A program made the translations under genes and the position numbers. Below the pieces are notes generated by a model. The model was not told the DNA's origin, ran no database searches, and was given only the letters and a program-made list of their open reading frames with translations. From assembly GCF_003219795.1 (NCBI RefSeq), contig NZ_QJVC01000017.1, positions 1-64,000 on the forward strand: DNA of 64,000 bases, read 5' to 3'. Origin of the DNA: Arthrobacter psychrolactophilus. Lineage in GTDB: Bacteria > Actinomycetota > Actinomycetes > Actinomycetales > Micrococcaceae. Numbering within the stretch: position 1 is the first letter of the stretch; each line of letters starts with the position of its first letter. Shown in pieces: positions 19,817 through 28,295 of this stretch.

Positions 19817-20181
19817 ACTTGTCCTCTCGCTAGGACGGAATCCAACGGCATTCCGCCAACAACAGCGCGCGCCGCCGCAAAAGGGTGCAGAAAATCATCC
19901 GGTGAGGGACCTAGCTGGCGCGCTTTCCCGCCCGGGATCAGCCGCCAAGGCAAGCAGATTTCTCTGCGCAGGCGGCCCAAAGTGAATCGCGATTCACGCG
20001 AGGTTTCACTACCGGAAATTCAACGGCTGACGTTCAGCCGGCAACGGGAATACGACGATTCACGGGCAGCGTGTAGCCACCCTCTGTAAAGCAATCGTCA
20101 ACTCTTACTGTAACAGCGCATTCATGATTCAAGATGATTGCTGCTTCTAAGAGAGAATAGCGAAGATGCAAACCAGTGCGG
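19817..20181. promoter_or_regulatory. Intergenic region upstream of the symporter, with palindromes
   Basis: No gene is seen in this 365-base stretch. It holds a perfect palindrome GTGAATCGCGATTCAC (19982-19997), a matching half-site CGATTCAC at about 20055, and an inverted repeat CGGCTGA-N3-TCAGCCG (20024-20040). On the minus strand TTGACG (20096-20101) may be the -35 of the symporter promoter. The palindrome would then lie within the 5' leader, as an operator for repression. Confidence 0.5.
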
Positions 20182-21036
20182 TTAGGGCAGGTAGGGTGCC
20201 GTGCCGGTTCCCTGTGCCACGATGCGTTCCAACGCCTCGGGGCTCGTCAGATTTTCGCCGAACTGATTGGGCTTGCCGGCTCCGTGATAGTCCGAGGAAC
20301 CGGTCACGATGAGACCCTTTTCCAGGGCTAGGCTGCGCAACCAGATGCGGGCCTCGGGAGGATTGTCCCGGTGCTCGACCTCCAAACCGAGGAGTCCGGC
20401 GTCGATCATGTCATGGAAGATCTCCGGGGCCACCACCCGACCCCGGGCCGACGCCAGCGGGTGCGCGAACACGGGGACACCACCGGCCGCGCGAACCAAC
20501 TCCACGGCTAGGACGGGATCCGGGGCGTAGTGGCTGACAAAGTAGCGCGAGTGCGAGGTGAGGATGGTGGCGAAGGCCTCGTTGCGGTCGGCAGCAATCC
20601 CGGCGGCAACCAGCGCGTCGGCGATATGCGGACGGCCGATCGTGGCGCCGGGGGCAACATGGGCGCTGACGTCGTCCCAGTTCAGCGGGTAGTCCTCGGC
20701 CAGCCGTGCCACCATGCTCTCGGCCCGGGTCAGGCGAGCCACCTTCGCCTTCGTGATTTCCTCCACCAGGCCGGCATCGAGTGGGTCGTGCAGATAACAC
20801 AGCAGGTGAACGCTGATGCCTTGGGAGGTTTTACACGAGATCTCCATGCCCGGGATCAGGCCGACGCCATGGTGCCGCGCCGCCGTGAGCGCCTCGGCCC
20901 AGCCGTCTGTGGTGTCATGATCGGTCAACGCCATCACGTCTAACCGCGCGGCTGCAGCGGCCGCGACGAGCTCGGCAGGGCGCTGGGTGCCGTCGGAAAT
21001 ATTTGAGTGCGCATGCAAATCGATCCTCACCTTCAT
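20182..21036 (-). CDS. PHP-domain phosphoesterase
   Basis: The 284-residue protein has the four PHP metal motifs: DLHAHSNISDG at the N-terminus, LTDHDT, a GMEIS segment and a late HP/SSDYHG region. Related enzymes hydrolyse nucleoside 3',5'-bisphosphates or trim RNA 5' ends (RNase AM-like). The start MKVRIDLHAHS puts the first histidine motif in its normal place; the frame is open 47 codons further but that part overlaps the divergent pepP start and has no motifs. Transcribed alone. Confidence 0.9.
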   Translation of the reverse strand: MKVRIDLHAHSNISDGTQRPAELVAAAAAARLDVMALTDHDTTDGWAEALTAARHHGVGLIPGMEISCKTSQGISVHLLCYLHDPLDAGLVEEITKAKVARLTRAESMVARLAEDYPLNWDDVSAHVAPGATIGRPHIADALVAAGIAADRNEAFATILTSHSRYFVSHYAPDPVLAVELVRAAGGVPVFAHPLASARGRVVAPEIFHDMIDAGLLGLEVEHRDNPPEARIWLRSLALEKGLIVTGSSDYHGAGKPNQFGENLTSPEALERIVAQGTGTAPYLP

Positions 21037-21134
21037 AGAGTACGTGGCTTCCGGGCCAGAGCGCAGCGCCGCACTCAAACGGCCGCCCTGGGCGGTTCTT
21101 TGTCCCACGGCGGATGCGGTGGGAGACTTAAGGG

Positions 21135-22706
21135 GTGAACCAGACAGAGCAATCCTCCGCGCACCCCGACCACTCAAGCGATCAGCCTCTCGAGGAGCGC
21201 GTGAACAACCGTTCGCAGCGCCCCGACTCTGACGCTTTCCGTTCCTTCATGGCCGCCAACTGGGCGCCGTCGACTGCCGAACTCCCCGCCCGAGCCGAGG
21301 TGGCAGACCATGCCGCCCGCCGCCGTCGTGCGATTTCCGAGCAGTTCAAGTCCGAGCGCCTCGTCATCCCGGCAGGGCCCTTGAAGGTTCGCTCCAACGA
21401 CTGCGATTACCGCTTCCGCCCGCATTCCGGTTTTGCCCACCTGACCGGCCTCGGCGTGGACCACGAGCCCGACGCCGTGCTCGTCATGGACCCGGTTGCC
21501 GAGGGTACCGGGGACGACAGCGGCCACCACCGCGCCACCTTGTACTTCCGCCCCATGGCTGGCCGGGACACGAAGGCGTTCTACGCGGATTCTCGCAGCG
21601 GCGAGTTCTGGATTGGCACACGCCCCACCCTGCCCGAGTTCCAGGCGCTGTTGGGCATGCCCACGGCCGATGTCACCGAACTGGAGGTGGCCATCACCAA
21701 GAATGTTGGCGAGTCTTCCGTGGGTGGCACCTCCATCCGTTTGGTCCGCAAGGTTGACGAGAACATCGACGCTCTCGTGGACACGGCCCGTTACAACACG
21801 GCCCAGAACCCGGACGCCCTGGACTTTGGCGCCCTAGACGATCTGGACGGCAAGTTGGCCGAGGCACTTTCCGAGCTTCGCCTGATCAAGGATGCCTGGG
21901 AAATCGAGCAGATGAAGATTGCGGTTGCCGCAACCATCAACGGCTTCGAGGACATCGTCAAGGCCCTGCCCCGGGCAGTGGCTCACGAGCGCGGCGAGCG
22001 CGTCGTTGAAGGCGCCTTCTTTGCCCGTGCCCGCGAAGAAGGCAACGAGCTTGGCTATGACACCATTGCTGCTGGCGGCAACAACGCCACCGTGCTGCAC
22101 TGGAACCGCAACACGGGAACCGTGAACGAGGGCCAGATGTTGCTCGTTGACGCCGGTGTCGAGGCCGATTCGCTCTACACGGCGGACATCACGCGCACCA
22201 TCCCGGTCAACGGTAAGTACACCGAGGTGCAGCGCAAGATCTACCAGGCTGTCTTGGATGCCGCCGACGCCGGATTCGCCGTCGCCGTTCCGGGACGCAA
22301 GTTCCGTGAAGTCCATACGGCAGCCATGGAGGTGCTGGTCGACCGGCTCGCCGCGTGGGGCTTGCTGCCCGTCACGGCAGAGGTCGCCCTCTCCCCCGAA
22401 GGTCAGCAGCACCGCCGCTGGATGCCGCATGGCACCAGCCACCACCTCGGTCTGGACGTGCACGACTGCGCCCAGGCACGTGCCGAGCTTTACCTTGACG
22501 GCGTCATCACCGAGGGTATGGTCTTCACGATCGAACCCGGCCTGTACTTCAAGGATGAGGACCTGGCCATCCCGGCCGAGTTCCGTGGCAACGGCGTGCG
22601 CATCGAGGACGATATCCTCATCACCGCCAACGGCCCCGTCAACCTGAGCGCCGCGCTTCCCCGCACGCCGGATGACGTCGAGGCTTGGATGGCCAAGCTC
22701 TCCTAG
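21135..22706 (+). CDS. pepP: Xaa-Pro aminopeptidase (M24B family)
   Basis: Removes N-terminal residues preceding proline. The 523-residue protein has an N-terminal AMP_N domain (RSNDCDYRFRPHSGFAHLTG) and the M24 catalytic domain with metal ligands in VDAGVEADSLYTADITRT (two Asp), HGTSHHLGLDVHD (His), IEPGLY (Glu) and NGVRIEDD (Glu). The GTG at 21135 is used here; a second in-frame GTG at 21201 with GAGGAG just upstream is also possible and would shorten the protein by 22 residues. A hairpin-forming repeat follows the stop. Confidence 0.94.
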   Translation: MNQTEQSSAHPDHSSDQPLEERVNNRSQRPDSDAFRSFMAANWAPSTAELPARAEVADHAARRRRAISEQFKSERLVIPAGPLKVRSNDCDYRFRPHSGFAHLTGLGVDHEPDAVLVMDPVAEGTGDDSGHHRATLYFRPMAGRDTKAFYADSRSGEFWIGTRPTLPEFQALLGMPTADVTELEVAITKNVGESSVGGTSIRLVRKVDENIDALVDTARYNTAQNPDALDFGALDDLDGKLAEALSELRLIKDAWEIEQMKIAVAATINGFEDIVKALPRAVAHERGERVVEGAFFARAREEGNELGYDTIAAGGNNATVLHWNRNTGTVNEGQMLLVDAGVEADSLYTADITRTIPVNGKYTEVQRKIYQAVLDAADAGFAVAVPGRKFREVHTAAMEVLVDRLAAWGLLPVTAEVALSPEGQQHRRWMPHGTSHHLGLDVHDCAQARAELYLDGVITEGMVFTIEPGLYFKDEDLAIPAEFRGNGVRIEDDILITANGPVNLSAALPRTPDDVEAWMAKLS

Positions 22707-22720
22707 CCTTTTGGTAGCTG

Positions 22721-22780
22721 TGCCGCACTTATTGCAAGGATTCATCCTAAAAGGGTGTTTTTCGTGCACTAAGTGCGGCA
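22721..22780. repeat. Inverted repeat between pepP and convergent regulator
   Basis: TGCCGCACTTA (22721-22731) and TAAGTGCGGCA (22770-22780) are perfect 11-bp inverted arms around 38 bases that include a smaller GGAT/ATCC stem. Placed between two convergent genes, it probably acts as a bidirectional terminator. It resembles in style, but not in sequence, the repeats at 27646 and 47055. Confidence 0.6.
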
Positions 22781-22810
22781 GAGTTCTTTAAGGACGACGG
22801 CGGCACTTGC

Positions 22811-23095
22811 CTACCCCGCGATGAGCGCCTTGAGCGCCGCGACGTGAATGGAGTATGCGCGCGAGCCCTCGGGCGTGAGTGCCGCCCAGGTTTTGACGCG
22901 CCCCAGCCCCTTGGGCTTGCTCAGCTTTACATAGCCGGCTTCTTCTAAAACCTTGAGCTGCTTGCTGGCCACGGAATCGGCGACGCCCAGCATGTCCCGG
23001 ATGGTGGCGAACTCGGCCTGCTCGAGGGTGCTGAGAAAAGCGCAGATGCGCAGCCTGTTAGGCGCATGGATGATCTCGTTGAGGCCCTCGCTCAT
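22811..23095 (-). CDS. Small winged-helix transcriptional regulator
   Basis: A 94-residue MarR/ArsR-like winged-helix protein of the HTH_34 type: HAPNRLRICAFLSTLEQAEF, recognition helix DSVASKQLKVLEEAGYV, and wing LSKPKGLGRVKTWAALTPEG. No sensor domain is present. Its start overlaps the stop of the upstream membrane-protein gene by 4 bases, so both come from the promoter at 23555-23585. That promoter is filled with GGAAAG/CTTTCC repeats, so the regulator probably represses its own operon. Confidence 0.88.
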   Translation of the reverse strand: MSEGLNEIIHAPNRLRICAFLSTLEQAEFATIRDMLGVADSVASKQLKVLEEAGYVKLSKPKGLGRVKTWAALTPEGSRAYSIHVAALKALIAG

Positions 23096-23547
23096 GATTT
23101 ACCTCGTAGCTGTGAACGCAGGGCTCCGTCAAAGCGTCGGCCAAAGACGTTCACGGCAATGAACACGAGCGCTCCAGCTGCCCAGGCAGGCCAATGCATG
23201 CCGTGCTCCGCATGGAAGTAAAAGGCTGCGCCCATTCCCGCCACCATGAGGACAACCAGTGGCAGCGTCCACCACGTTGCCTTGCCCGCCTTGAGACCGT
23301 TGATCCACACGCCGGTCTGCTTCTTGTAAGTACCCATAAGAATGCCCAGACCCAGGAAATACACAACAGCGACGGCAATCATCACGCCAGTTCCACCAAT
23401 CGTGTAGGCGACCACGAAAGCAGCGGCCAGAAGGCCGAGGATCGGGTGATACCACCACGGAGTCGTCAGCCGCTCAGCAGCCTCGGAGCGAACCTGATCA
23501 ATCGAGGCCAACGCTGCAGCGGCGTCCTGCGAAGAAATGTTTTCCAT
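23092..23547 (-). CDS. Four-helix membrane protein of unknown function
   Basis: The 151-residue protein has a short hydrophilic N-terminus and about four membrane helices (WWYHPILGLLAAAFVVAYTI, VMIAVAVVYFLGLGILMG, TWWTLPLVVLMVAGMGAAF, WAAGALVFIAVNVFG). I do not recognise a family with known function. The ATG chosen is 7 bases after a TATACT box, giving a leaderless transcript; upstream in-frame codons would lie within the promoter. It is first in a two-gene operon with the winged-helix regulator, a pairing common for small stress- or lipid-responsive membrane proteins. Confidence 0.8.
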   Translation of the reverse strand: MENISSQDAAAALASIDQVRSEAAERLTTPWWYHPILGLLAAAFVVAYTIGGTGVMIAVAVVYFLGLGILMGTYKKQTGVWINGLKAGKATWWTLPLVVLMVAGMGAAFYFHAEHGMHWPAWAAGALVFIAVNVFGRRFDGALRSQLRGKS

Positions 23548-23585
23548 AGTGGAAAGTATAAACTCTTTCCAGAGTGGAAAGTCAA
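23548..23585 (-). promoter_or_regulatory. Leaderless promoter with overlapping operator repeats
   Basis: On the minus strand TTGACT (23580-23585), a 19-base spacer and TATACT (23555-23560) lie just before the ATG. Within it, CTTTCC-N5-GGAAAG and a further CTTTCC form alternating half-sites, one in the spacer and one between the -10 box and the start codon. A dimer of the co-encoded winged-helix protein is the likely ligand. Confidence 0.65.
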
Positions 23586-23703
23586 CCCTGGCCCATTCCC
23601 CACCCCAAACGCCATCGAGTACGCAGTCGTTGGATGAAAACCCTCGATTTTCGGGTTGTCTCATCCACCAATTGCCTCCTCGATGAGGGGCGGTAAGCGG
23701 TGG

Positions 23704-24522
23704 CTACTGTTCCGGGTTCTCCGGAGCCTTCGGAGCTGGAACTTCCGGCTCAGCAGGCTTCGGCGCCTCGACGCGGATGCCGTACTGCGGGCGACCGTCG
23801 GGCAGATCGGGGAACTGGCCGCGACGCGGCCCATCCAGCGGAGCCTGCCCGGGGCGATCAGTGTTCTCGGCGCCCGCAGTATCGCCTGCGGCAGGTTCTG
23901 CCGGGGCGTAGGGGTCGTGCCAACCTTCCGGACGGGTCGGCGCGGCACCCGCGGCAGGCGGCTGGACCGGCGGGCGGTAGCCCTGGTCCGGTGTGCTGTG
24001 AACCGGACGCTGGGCGTTGGAGTTCATGGGCAGCTGCGCCAGCAAGCGGCGAGCTTCGCCGGCGACCTCCGGAGCAACAATGACGTCGTAGCTGGAGGCC
24101 AGCACCTGATTGGTGGAGGTGAAGTCACGTTTACCGCGCTGCGCCGCGTAACCGATGATCGCGAACAGCATCCAGAGGGCTGCACCCAGGAGCACGGCCG
24201 TGAAAACGTTGATGTAGGGAGCTCCGGCATTGTTGGCCGAGTCAAAGAAAGAGAGCATGACGCCAATGAACAAGCCAAACCAGGCGCCGGTCATGGCACC
24301 GCTGAGAGCAACTCGCGGGTAGCTGAGCTTGCCGGTCACGCGTTCTACGATTTTTAGATCATTGCCCACGATGGAGACATAGCGAACGGGGAACTTCTCG
24401 TCAGCGAGGTAGTCAACCGCCTTCTGCGCATCCAGGTAGGAAATGTAGGAACCGATTGTTTCGCCCGTGGGAACGAGGCGTGCCTCGTCCAGGGGCCGGG
24501 TGCGTCCAAAGAGGTTTGCCAT
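23704..24522 (-). CDS. General-stress-type membrane protein with proline-rich tail
   Basis: The protein (272 residues from MANLFGRTRP) has an N-terminal YflT/GspM-like fold (SYISYLDAQKAVDYLADEKF), two glycine-rich membrane helices (ALSGAMTGAWFGLFIGVMLS and AVLLGAALWMLFAIIGYAA), and a long proline/alanine/glutamate-rich tail. Start choice is ambiguous: ATG or GTG codons 6 and 5 codons upstream follow an AGGA site. It is divergent from the soluble MgtE-like protein, a pairing conserved in actinobacteria. Function is unknown; a stress or envelope role is inferred only. Confidence 0.75.
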   Translation of the reverse strand: MANLFGRTRPLDEARLVPTGETIGSYISYLDAQKAVDYLADEKFPVRYVSIVGNDLKIVERVTGKLSYPRVALSGAMTGAWFGLFIGVMLSFFDSANNAGAPYINVFTAVLLGAALWMLFAIIGYAAQRGKRDFTSTNQVLASSYDVIVAPEVAGEARRLLAQLPMNSNAQRPVHSTPDQGYRPPVQPPAAGAAPTRPEGWHDPYAPAEPAAGDTAGAENTDRPGQAPLDGPRRGQFPDLPDGRPQYGIRVEAPKPAEPEVPAPKAPENPEQ

Positions 24523-24635
24523 ACCCCCATTGTTCACCATGTTCCTGCACGTTGGCTGGAGTATCGCTGGTAGTGAAACGACCTCTCTGAAACATTGTTT
24601 GGGATATTGCCAGATAAGGGAAGTAGCCTGTATCT

Positions 24636-25919
24636 GTGAGCACTCAACCTACCCGCATTTTTGTCGCACGCCTCCTCGGTCTGGACGTCTTTGACCCCAT
24701 GGGCGACAGGCTGGGCAAGTTGCGCGATGTTGTCGTCTTGGGCCGTCGGCAAAACACCGCACCCCACGCCGTCGGCATCGTGGTGGAGGTCCCCGGCAAG
24801 AAACGTGTCTTTGTGCCCATGACGCGTCTGACATCCATGGACCAATCCCAAATCATCTGTACCGGGCTGGTCAATCTGCGCCGCTTTGAACAGCGCGGGG
24901 CCGAACAATTGGTCGTTGGCGGCATCTTTGACCGCAAGGTCACCCTCGTCGACGATGGCACGGTTGCCGTCATCGAAGACATCGCCATGGATCAGCAACG
25001 CAACGGCGACTGGCTCATCACCAAGCTCTTTGTCCGCCGAGGTTCCTCCACGTCTCGCCTGCGTGGGCTGCGCCGCGGCCACACCATGCTCATCGATTGG
25101 TCCGAGGCCCACACCGAATCCGCTGCGGAACCGCAAAGCGCCACACACTTCGTCGCCACGCATGAGGATCTCAAGCCGGCCGACTTCGCCGACGCCCTGC
25201 AGGAGATGAGCGACAAGCGTCGTGTTGAGGTCGCCAGCGAGCTCCAGGATGAGCGACTCGCCGACATCATGTCGGAGCTTCCTGAGGACGATCAGGTCAC
25301 CTTGCTGACGGCTCTGGATAACGAGCGCGCTGCCGACGTTTTGGAGGAGATGGACCCCGACGACGCCGCCGACCTTCTCGCCGACCTCCCCCAGGCCAAG
25401 GCCGAAGAGCTCCTGCTGCTCATGGAGCCGGAGGAAGCCAAGGACGTCCGCCGACTCCTGCAGTACGAGGAAGGCACCGCGGGAGCCCTCATGACCCCCG
25501 TGCCGGTCATCCTGCCGCCCGAAGCCACCGTCGCAGAGGCCCTCGCGCATGTTCGCAGCGAGGACCTCTCCCCGTCATTGGCCTCGACAATCTTCATTTG
25601 CCGTCCGCCCATGGAAACCCCCACGGGTCGTTTCCTTGGCGTGGTCCACATTCAGCAATTGCTCCGCAGCGCACCTCCAGAACAACTGGGCACCCTCGTT
25701 GATAAAAACCTTGAGCCGGCGTCGGACCAGGACGACATCAGCACCGTCAGCCACATCATGGCCTCGTACAACTTGAACTCACTTCCCGTAGTTAACAAGG
25801 AAGGGCGCCTCGTCGGTGCCGTCACCGTCGATGACTTACTGGATCATCTATTACCCGAAGACTGGCGCACGCACGATGACGGTGCCCCCTTTCGGAAGCT
25901 AGGAGGACGCATTGGCTGA
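24636..25919 (+). CDS. Soluble MgtE-like protein with PRC-barrel and CBS domains
   Basis: The 427-residue protein has an N-terminal PRC-barrel-like part (about 8-150), an MgtE N-terminal helical superdomain (DKRRVEVASELQDERLADIM and repeated L-P-E/D-D units, about 170-285) and a CBS pair (GALMTPVPVILPPEATVAEA to VDDLLDHLLPEDW). It lacks the five-helix channel of true MgtE magnesium channels, so it is a regulator or sensor and not a transporter by itself. The GTG start sits 6 bases after TAGCCT, consistent with a leaderless transcript. The DUF1003 gene overlaps its end by 8 bases. Confidence 0.88.
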   Translation: MSTQPTRIFVARLLGLDVFDPMGDRLGKLRDVVVLGRRQNTAPHAVGIVVEVPGKKRVFVPMTRLTSMDQSQIICTGLVNLRRFEQRGAEQLVVGGIFDRKVTLVDDGTVAVIEDIAMDQQRNGDWLITKLFVRRGSSTSRLRGLRRGHTMLIDWSEAHTESAAEPQSATHFVATHEDLKPADFADALQEMSDKRRVEVASELQDERLADIMSELPEDDQVTLLTALDNERAADVLEEMDPDDAADLLADLPQAKAEELLLLMEPEEAKDVRRLLQYEEGTAGALMTPVPVILPPEATVAEALAHVRSEDLSPSLASTIFICRPPMETPTGRFLGVVHIQQLLRSAPPEQLGTLVDKNLEPASDQDDISTVSHIMASYNLNSLPVVNKEGRLVGAVTVDDLLDHLLPEDWRTHDDGAPFRKLGGRIG

Positions 25920-26499
25920 GCGGCATCATGCAAAGGGCGGCGGCCTCGATACCCCGATGGAGCTGAAGTCTCGGCTCCTCCCGAACCTCACGAGCGACCC
26001 GGATCTCTTCGGCCGCTTCGCCGAACGCTTTGCCCGCTACATGGGCACGGCAAATTTCTTGCTCTACATGACCATTTTCGTGATCGTCTGGATCGCAGTG
26101 AACGTCATTGGTCTGTTCGGATTGAGATGGGATCCGTACCCGTTTATTTTGCTCAACCTGTTCTTCTCCACACAGGCCTCCTATGCCGCACCCTTGATTT
26201 TGTTGGCACAGAACCGGCAGGATGACCGTGACCGGGTCCAGATCGAGCAGGATCGTTCCCGCAATGAGCGTAACCTGGCCGACACCGAGTACCTGACGCG
26301 TGAGGTCGCGGCGCTGCGCATCTCCCTGCGCGAGGTGGCCACGCGTGACTTTGTCCGGTCCGAATTGCGTAGCCTCCTCGAGGAGCTCATCGCCCTTCAG
26401 GACGCGGACGACGCCGAGGATGCCCGGCCCACGAGCGGCTCCTCCAGCAAGAACTCCTCGACGAAAAACGGCTCCTCTAAGCGCTCCTCTAATTCTTAA
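25912..26499 (+). CDS. DUF1003 membrane protein
   Basis: Two closely spaced membrane helices (FLLYMTIFVIVWIAVNVIGL and PFILLNLFFSTQASYAAPLI) followed by a charged helical region (AQNRQDDRDRVQIEQDRSRN) define DUF1003. The tail is serine/lysine-rich. The 195-residue frame starts with TTG overlapping the upstream gene, with GGAGGA about 6 bases before it. Translational coupling to the MgtE-like CBS protein suggests that the two act together at the membrane, but no biochemical role is known. Confidence 0.87.
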   Translation: MAERHHAKGGGLDTPMELKSRLLPNLTSDPDLFGRFAERFARYMGTANFLLYMTIFVIVWIAVNVIGLFGLRWDPYPFILLNLFFSTQASYAAPLILLAQNRQDDRDRVQIEQDRSRNERNLADTEYLTREVAALRISLREVATRDFVRSELRSLLEELIALQDADDAEDARPTSGSSSKNSSTKNGSSKRSSNS

Positions 26500-26510
26500 G
26501 GTCTTACCCC

Positions 26511-27635
26511 ATGCTTTCCCCATCCGAACTCCTTGCCGCCCTCGCCACGGTCATCGATCCCGAGTTGCGCCGCCCCATCACGGAGCTCGGCATGGTCGAG
26601 TCGGTCTCCATGGACGACGCCGGAGCGGTCACCTCCGTCATCCGTCTCACGATCGCCGGTTGCCCCCTTCATGAGACCATCACCCGCGACGCTACGGATG
26701 CTTTGTTAAAGCTCGACGGCGTCACGGACGTCCGCGTGGACCTCACCGTCATGACGGCAGAGCAACGCGCAGAACTCAAGGAGCGCCTCAAGGGCGGCGC
26801 CGCCGAACGCGGCATCCCGTTCAATGCCGAGGATTCCCTGACCCGGGTGTACGCCGTGGCCAGCGGCAAGGGTGGCGTGGGAAAGTCCAGCGTCACCGTC
26901 AACCTGGCCTGTGCCCTGGCAGCCAAGGGCTTGCGTGTGGGCATTGTCGACGCCGATATTTACGGCTTCTCCGTTCCCGGACTCATGGGCATCAAGCAAA
27001 CCCCTACGCGGGTTGATGAAATGATCCTGCCACCCGTCGCCCACGACGTAAAGGTCATTTCCATTGGAATGTTCGTGGCGGGCAATCAGCCTGTTGCATG
27101 GCGTGGCCCCATGCTGCACCGAGCCTTGGAGCAGTTCCTCGGGGATGTGTACTTTGGCGACCTCGACATCTTGCTGCTCGATCTGCCGCCTGGCACGGGC
27201 GATATCGCCATCTCCGTCGCGCAGCTCTTGCCTAAGGCCGAGATTCTTGTCGTGACCACCCCGCAGGCCGCCGCCGCGGACGTGGCCGAACGTGCCGGTG
27301 CCATCGCCGTCCAAACAGGCCAGAAGGTTGCCGGGGTCATCGAGAATATGTCATTCCTGACCTTGCCCGACGGCAGCACCATGGAGGTCTTCGGCTCCGG
27401 AGGTGGGGAGATCCTCTCCCAGCGCCTGAGCCAGACCGTCAACGCACCGGTTGAGCTGCTGGGCCAGATCCCCTTGGACGTGGCCCTGCGTGAGGGTGGC
27501 GATGCCGGCGTGCCCATCGTGCTCTCGGCTCTCGAATCACCGGCAGCGCTGGCGCTGATCAGCATCGCAGGAAAGCTCGCCGTACGCCCGAGGGGCCTGG
27601 CCGGCATGAAGCTAGGCGTCACCCCTCGCTCCTAA
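26511..27635 (+). CDS. mrp: Mrp/NBP35-family iron-sulfur carrier ATPase
   Basis: The 374-residue protein has an N-terminal DUF59/MIP18 domain (about 1-80, ATVIDPELRRPITELGMV) and a P-loop with deviant Walker A GKGGVGKSS at 119-127. Family members carry or deliver Fe-S clusters. The CxxC pair used by many Mrp/ApbC proteins is not visible; the corresponding region reads ENMSFLTLPDGSTMEVFG. This may be an actinobacterial variation or mean a different cluster mode. It follows the DUF1003 gene by 11 bases and ends at a strong palindrome before tatB. Confidence 0.92.
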   Translation: MLSPSELLAALATVIDPELRRPITELGMVESVSMDDAGAVTSVIRLTIAGCPLHETITRDATDALLKLDGVTDVRVDLTVMTAEQRAELKERLKGGAAERGIPFNAEDSLTRVYAVASGKGGVGKSSVTVNLACALAAKGLRVGIVDADIYGFSVPGLMGIKQTPTRVDEMILPPVAHDVKVISIGMFVAGNQPVAWRGPMLHRALEQFLGDVYFGDLDILLLDLPPGTGDIAISVAQLLPKAEILVVTTPQAAAADVAERAGAIAVQTGQKVAGVIENMSFLTLPDGSTMEVFGSGGGEILSQRLSQTVNAPVELLGQIPLDVALREGGDAGVPIVLSALESPAALALISIAGKLAVRPRGLAGMKLGVTPRS

Positions 27636-27645
27636 AACACTCCCT

Positions 27646-27711
27646 AAACGCCGCATCACTTTCCGGCCATTAAACGCCAACGCCGCATCACTTAAAGTGA
27701 TGCGGCGTTGG
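27646..27711. repeat. Palindromic repeat between mrp and tatB
   Basis: A near-perfect palindrome at 27677-27711 (arms CCAACGCCGCATCACTT and AAGTGATGCGGCGTTGG) is preceded by an extra copy of one arm, AACGCCGCATCACTTT, at 27647-27662. The core CGCCGCATCACTTT recurs at 47056-47069. Between convergent genes it can act as a terminator in both directions, and the recurrence shows it is a dispersed repeat. Confidence 0.8.
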
Positions 27712-27724
27712 GGTAGCTGAGGGT

Positions 27725-28165
27725 TTAGGTCGCTTCTACATCGAAGGGGGCCCGCTCGCCTTCGGCCAAACGTTCAATCTCCGGAGCTGCCGGAAGTGCG
27801 TCACCGGGCTGCGCCTCGGCGCCTTCAATGCCTTTGAGCTCGTCCTTGCCCATCATGGATGCGATGGCGGCGCCGGGAGCCATTTTCAACGACTTGAGGT
27901 TTTCCACGTCATCGTCGTCCAGCAACGCCTCGCGAATGATGCGGCGCGGATCGTACTGGCGGGGATCGTATTTCTTCCAGTCGATGTCATCGATATCAAC
28001 GCCGGCTTCTTGCTTAATGGTTTCGCGCGCGCCGGAAGCCATCTTGCGTACCTCGCGAATGAGGTTCTTCAGCTTCTCCAGGTAACCGGGGAGCCGGGTG
28101 GGGCCAATAAGTAAGACTGCCAGGACGACAATCAGGATCAGCTCAGGGGTATTGATACCAAACAC
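27725..28165 (-). CDS. tatB: Twin-arginine translocase subunit TatB
   Basis: One N-terminal membrane helix (PELILIVVLAVLLIGPTRLP) with the hinge GPTRLPGYLEKLKNLIREVR leading into an amphipathic helix is the TatB hallmark. The 146-residue length and acidic tail are normal. TatB forms the substrate receptor with TatC. The gene follows sigE on the same strand, as in mycobacteria, where rseA and htrA lie between. The molybdo-oxidoreductase at 42795 is a likely Tat client. Confidence 0.93.
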   Translation of the reverse strand: MFGINTPELILIVVLAVLLIGPTRLPGYLEKLKNLIREVRKMASGARETIKQEAGVDIDDIDWKKYDPRQYDPRRIIREALLDDDDVENLKSLKMAPGAAIASMMGKDELKGIEGAEAQPGDALPAAPEIERLAEGERAPFDVEAT

Positions 28166-28295
28166 GTTAGGAAGATTACCCTCTCAAGACTCAAAGCAAC
28201 GATTCCTAGCGGTAACGCTCGAAAGTATTTAGCTTATTGACGTGGATTCAACTTTTCGGCCACCATCGTGAACGGTGCTGGCCAGCGGGAAAAGT

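Noticed and set aside
21037-21177. 47-residue extension of the PHP protein
   Set aside because: The first PHP metal motif is at the N-terminus in the family, and the extension overlaps the divergent pepP start.
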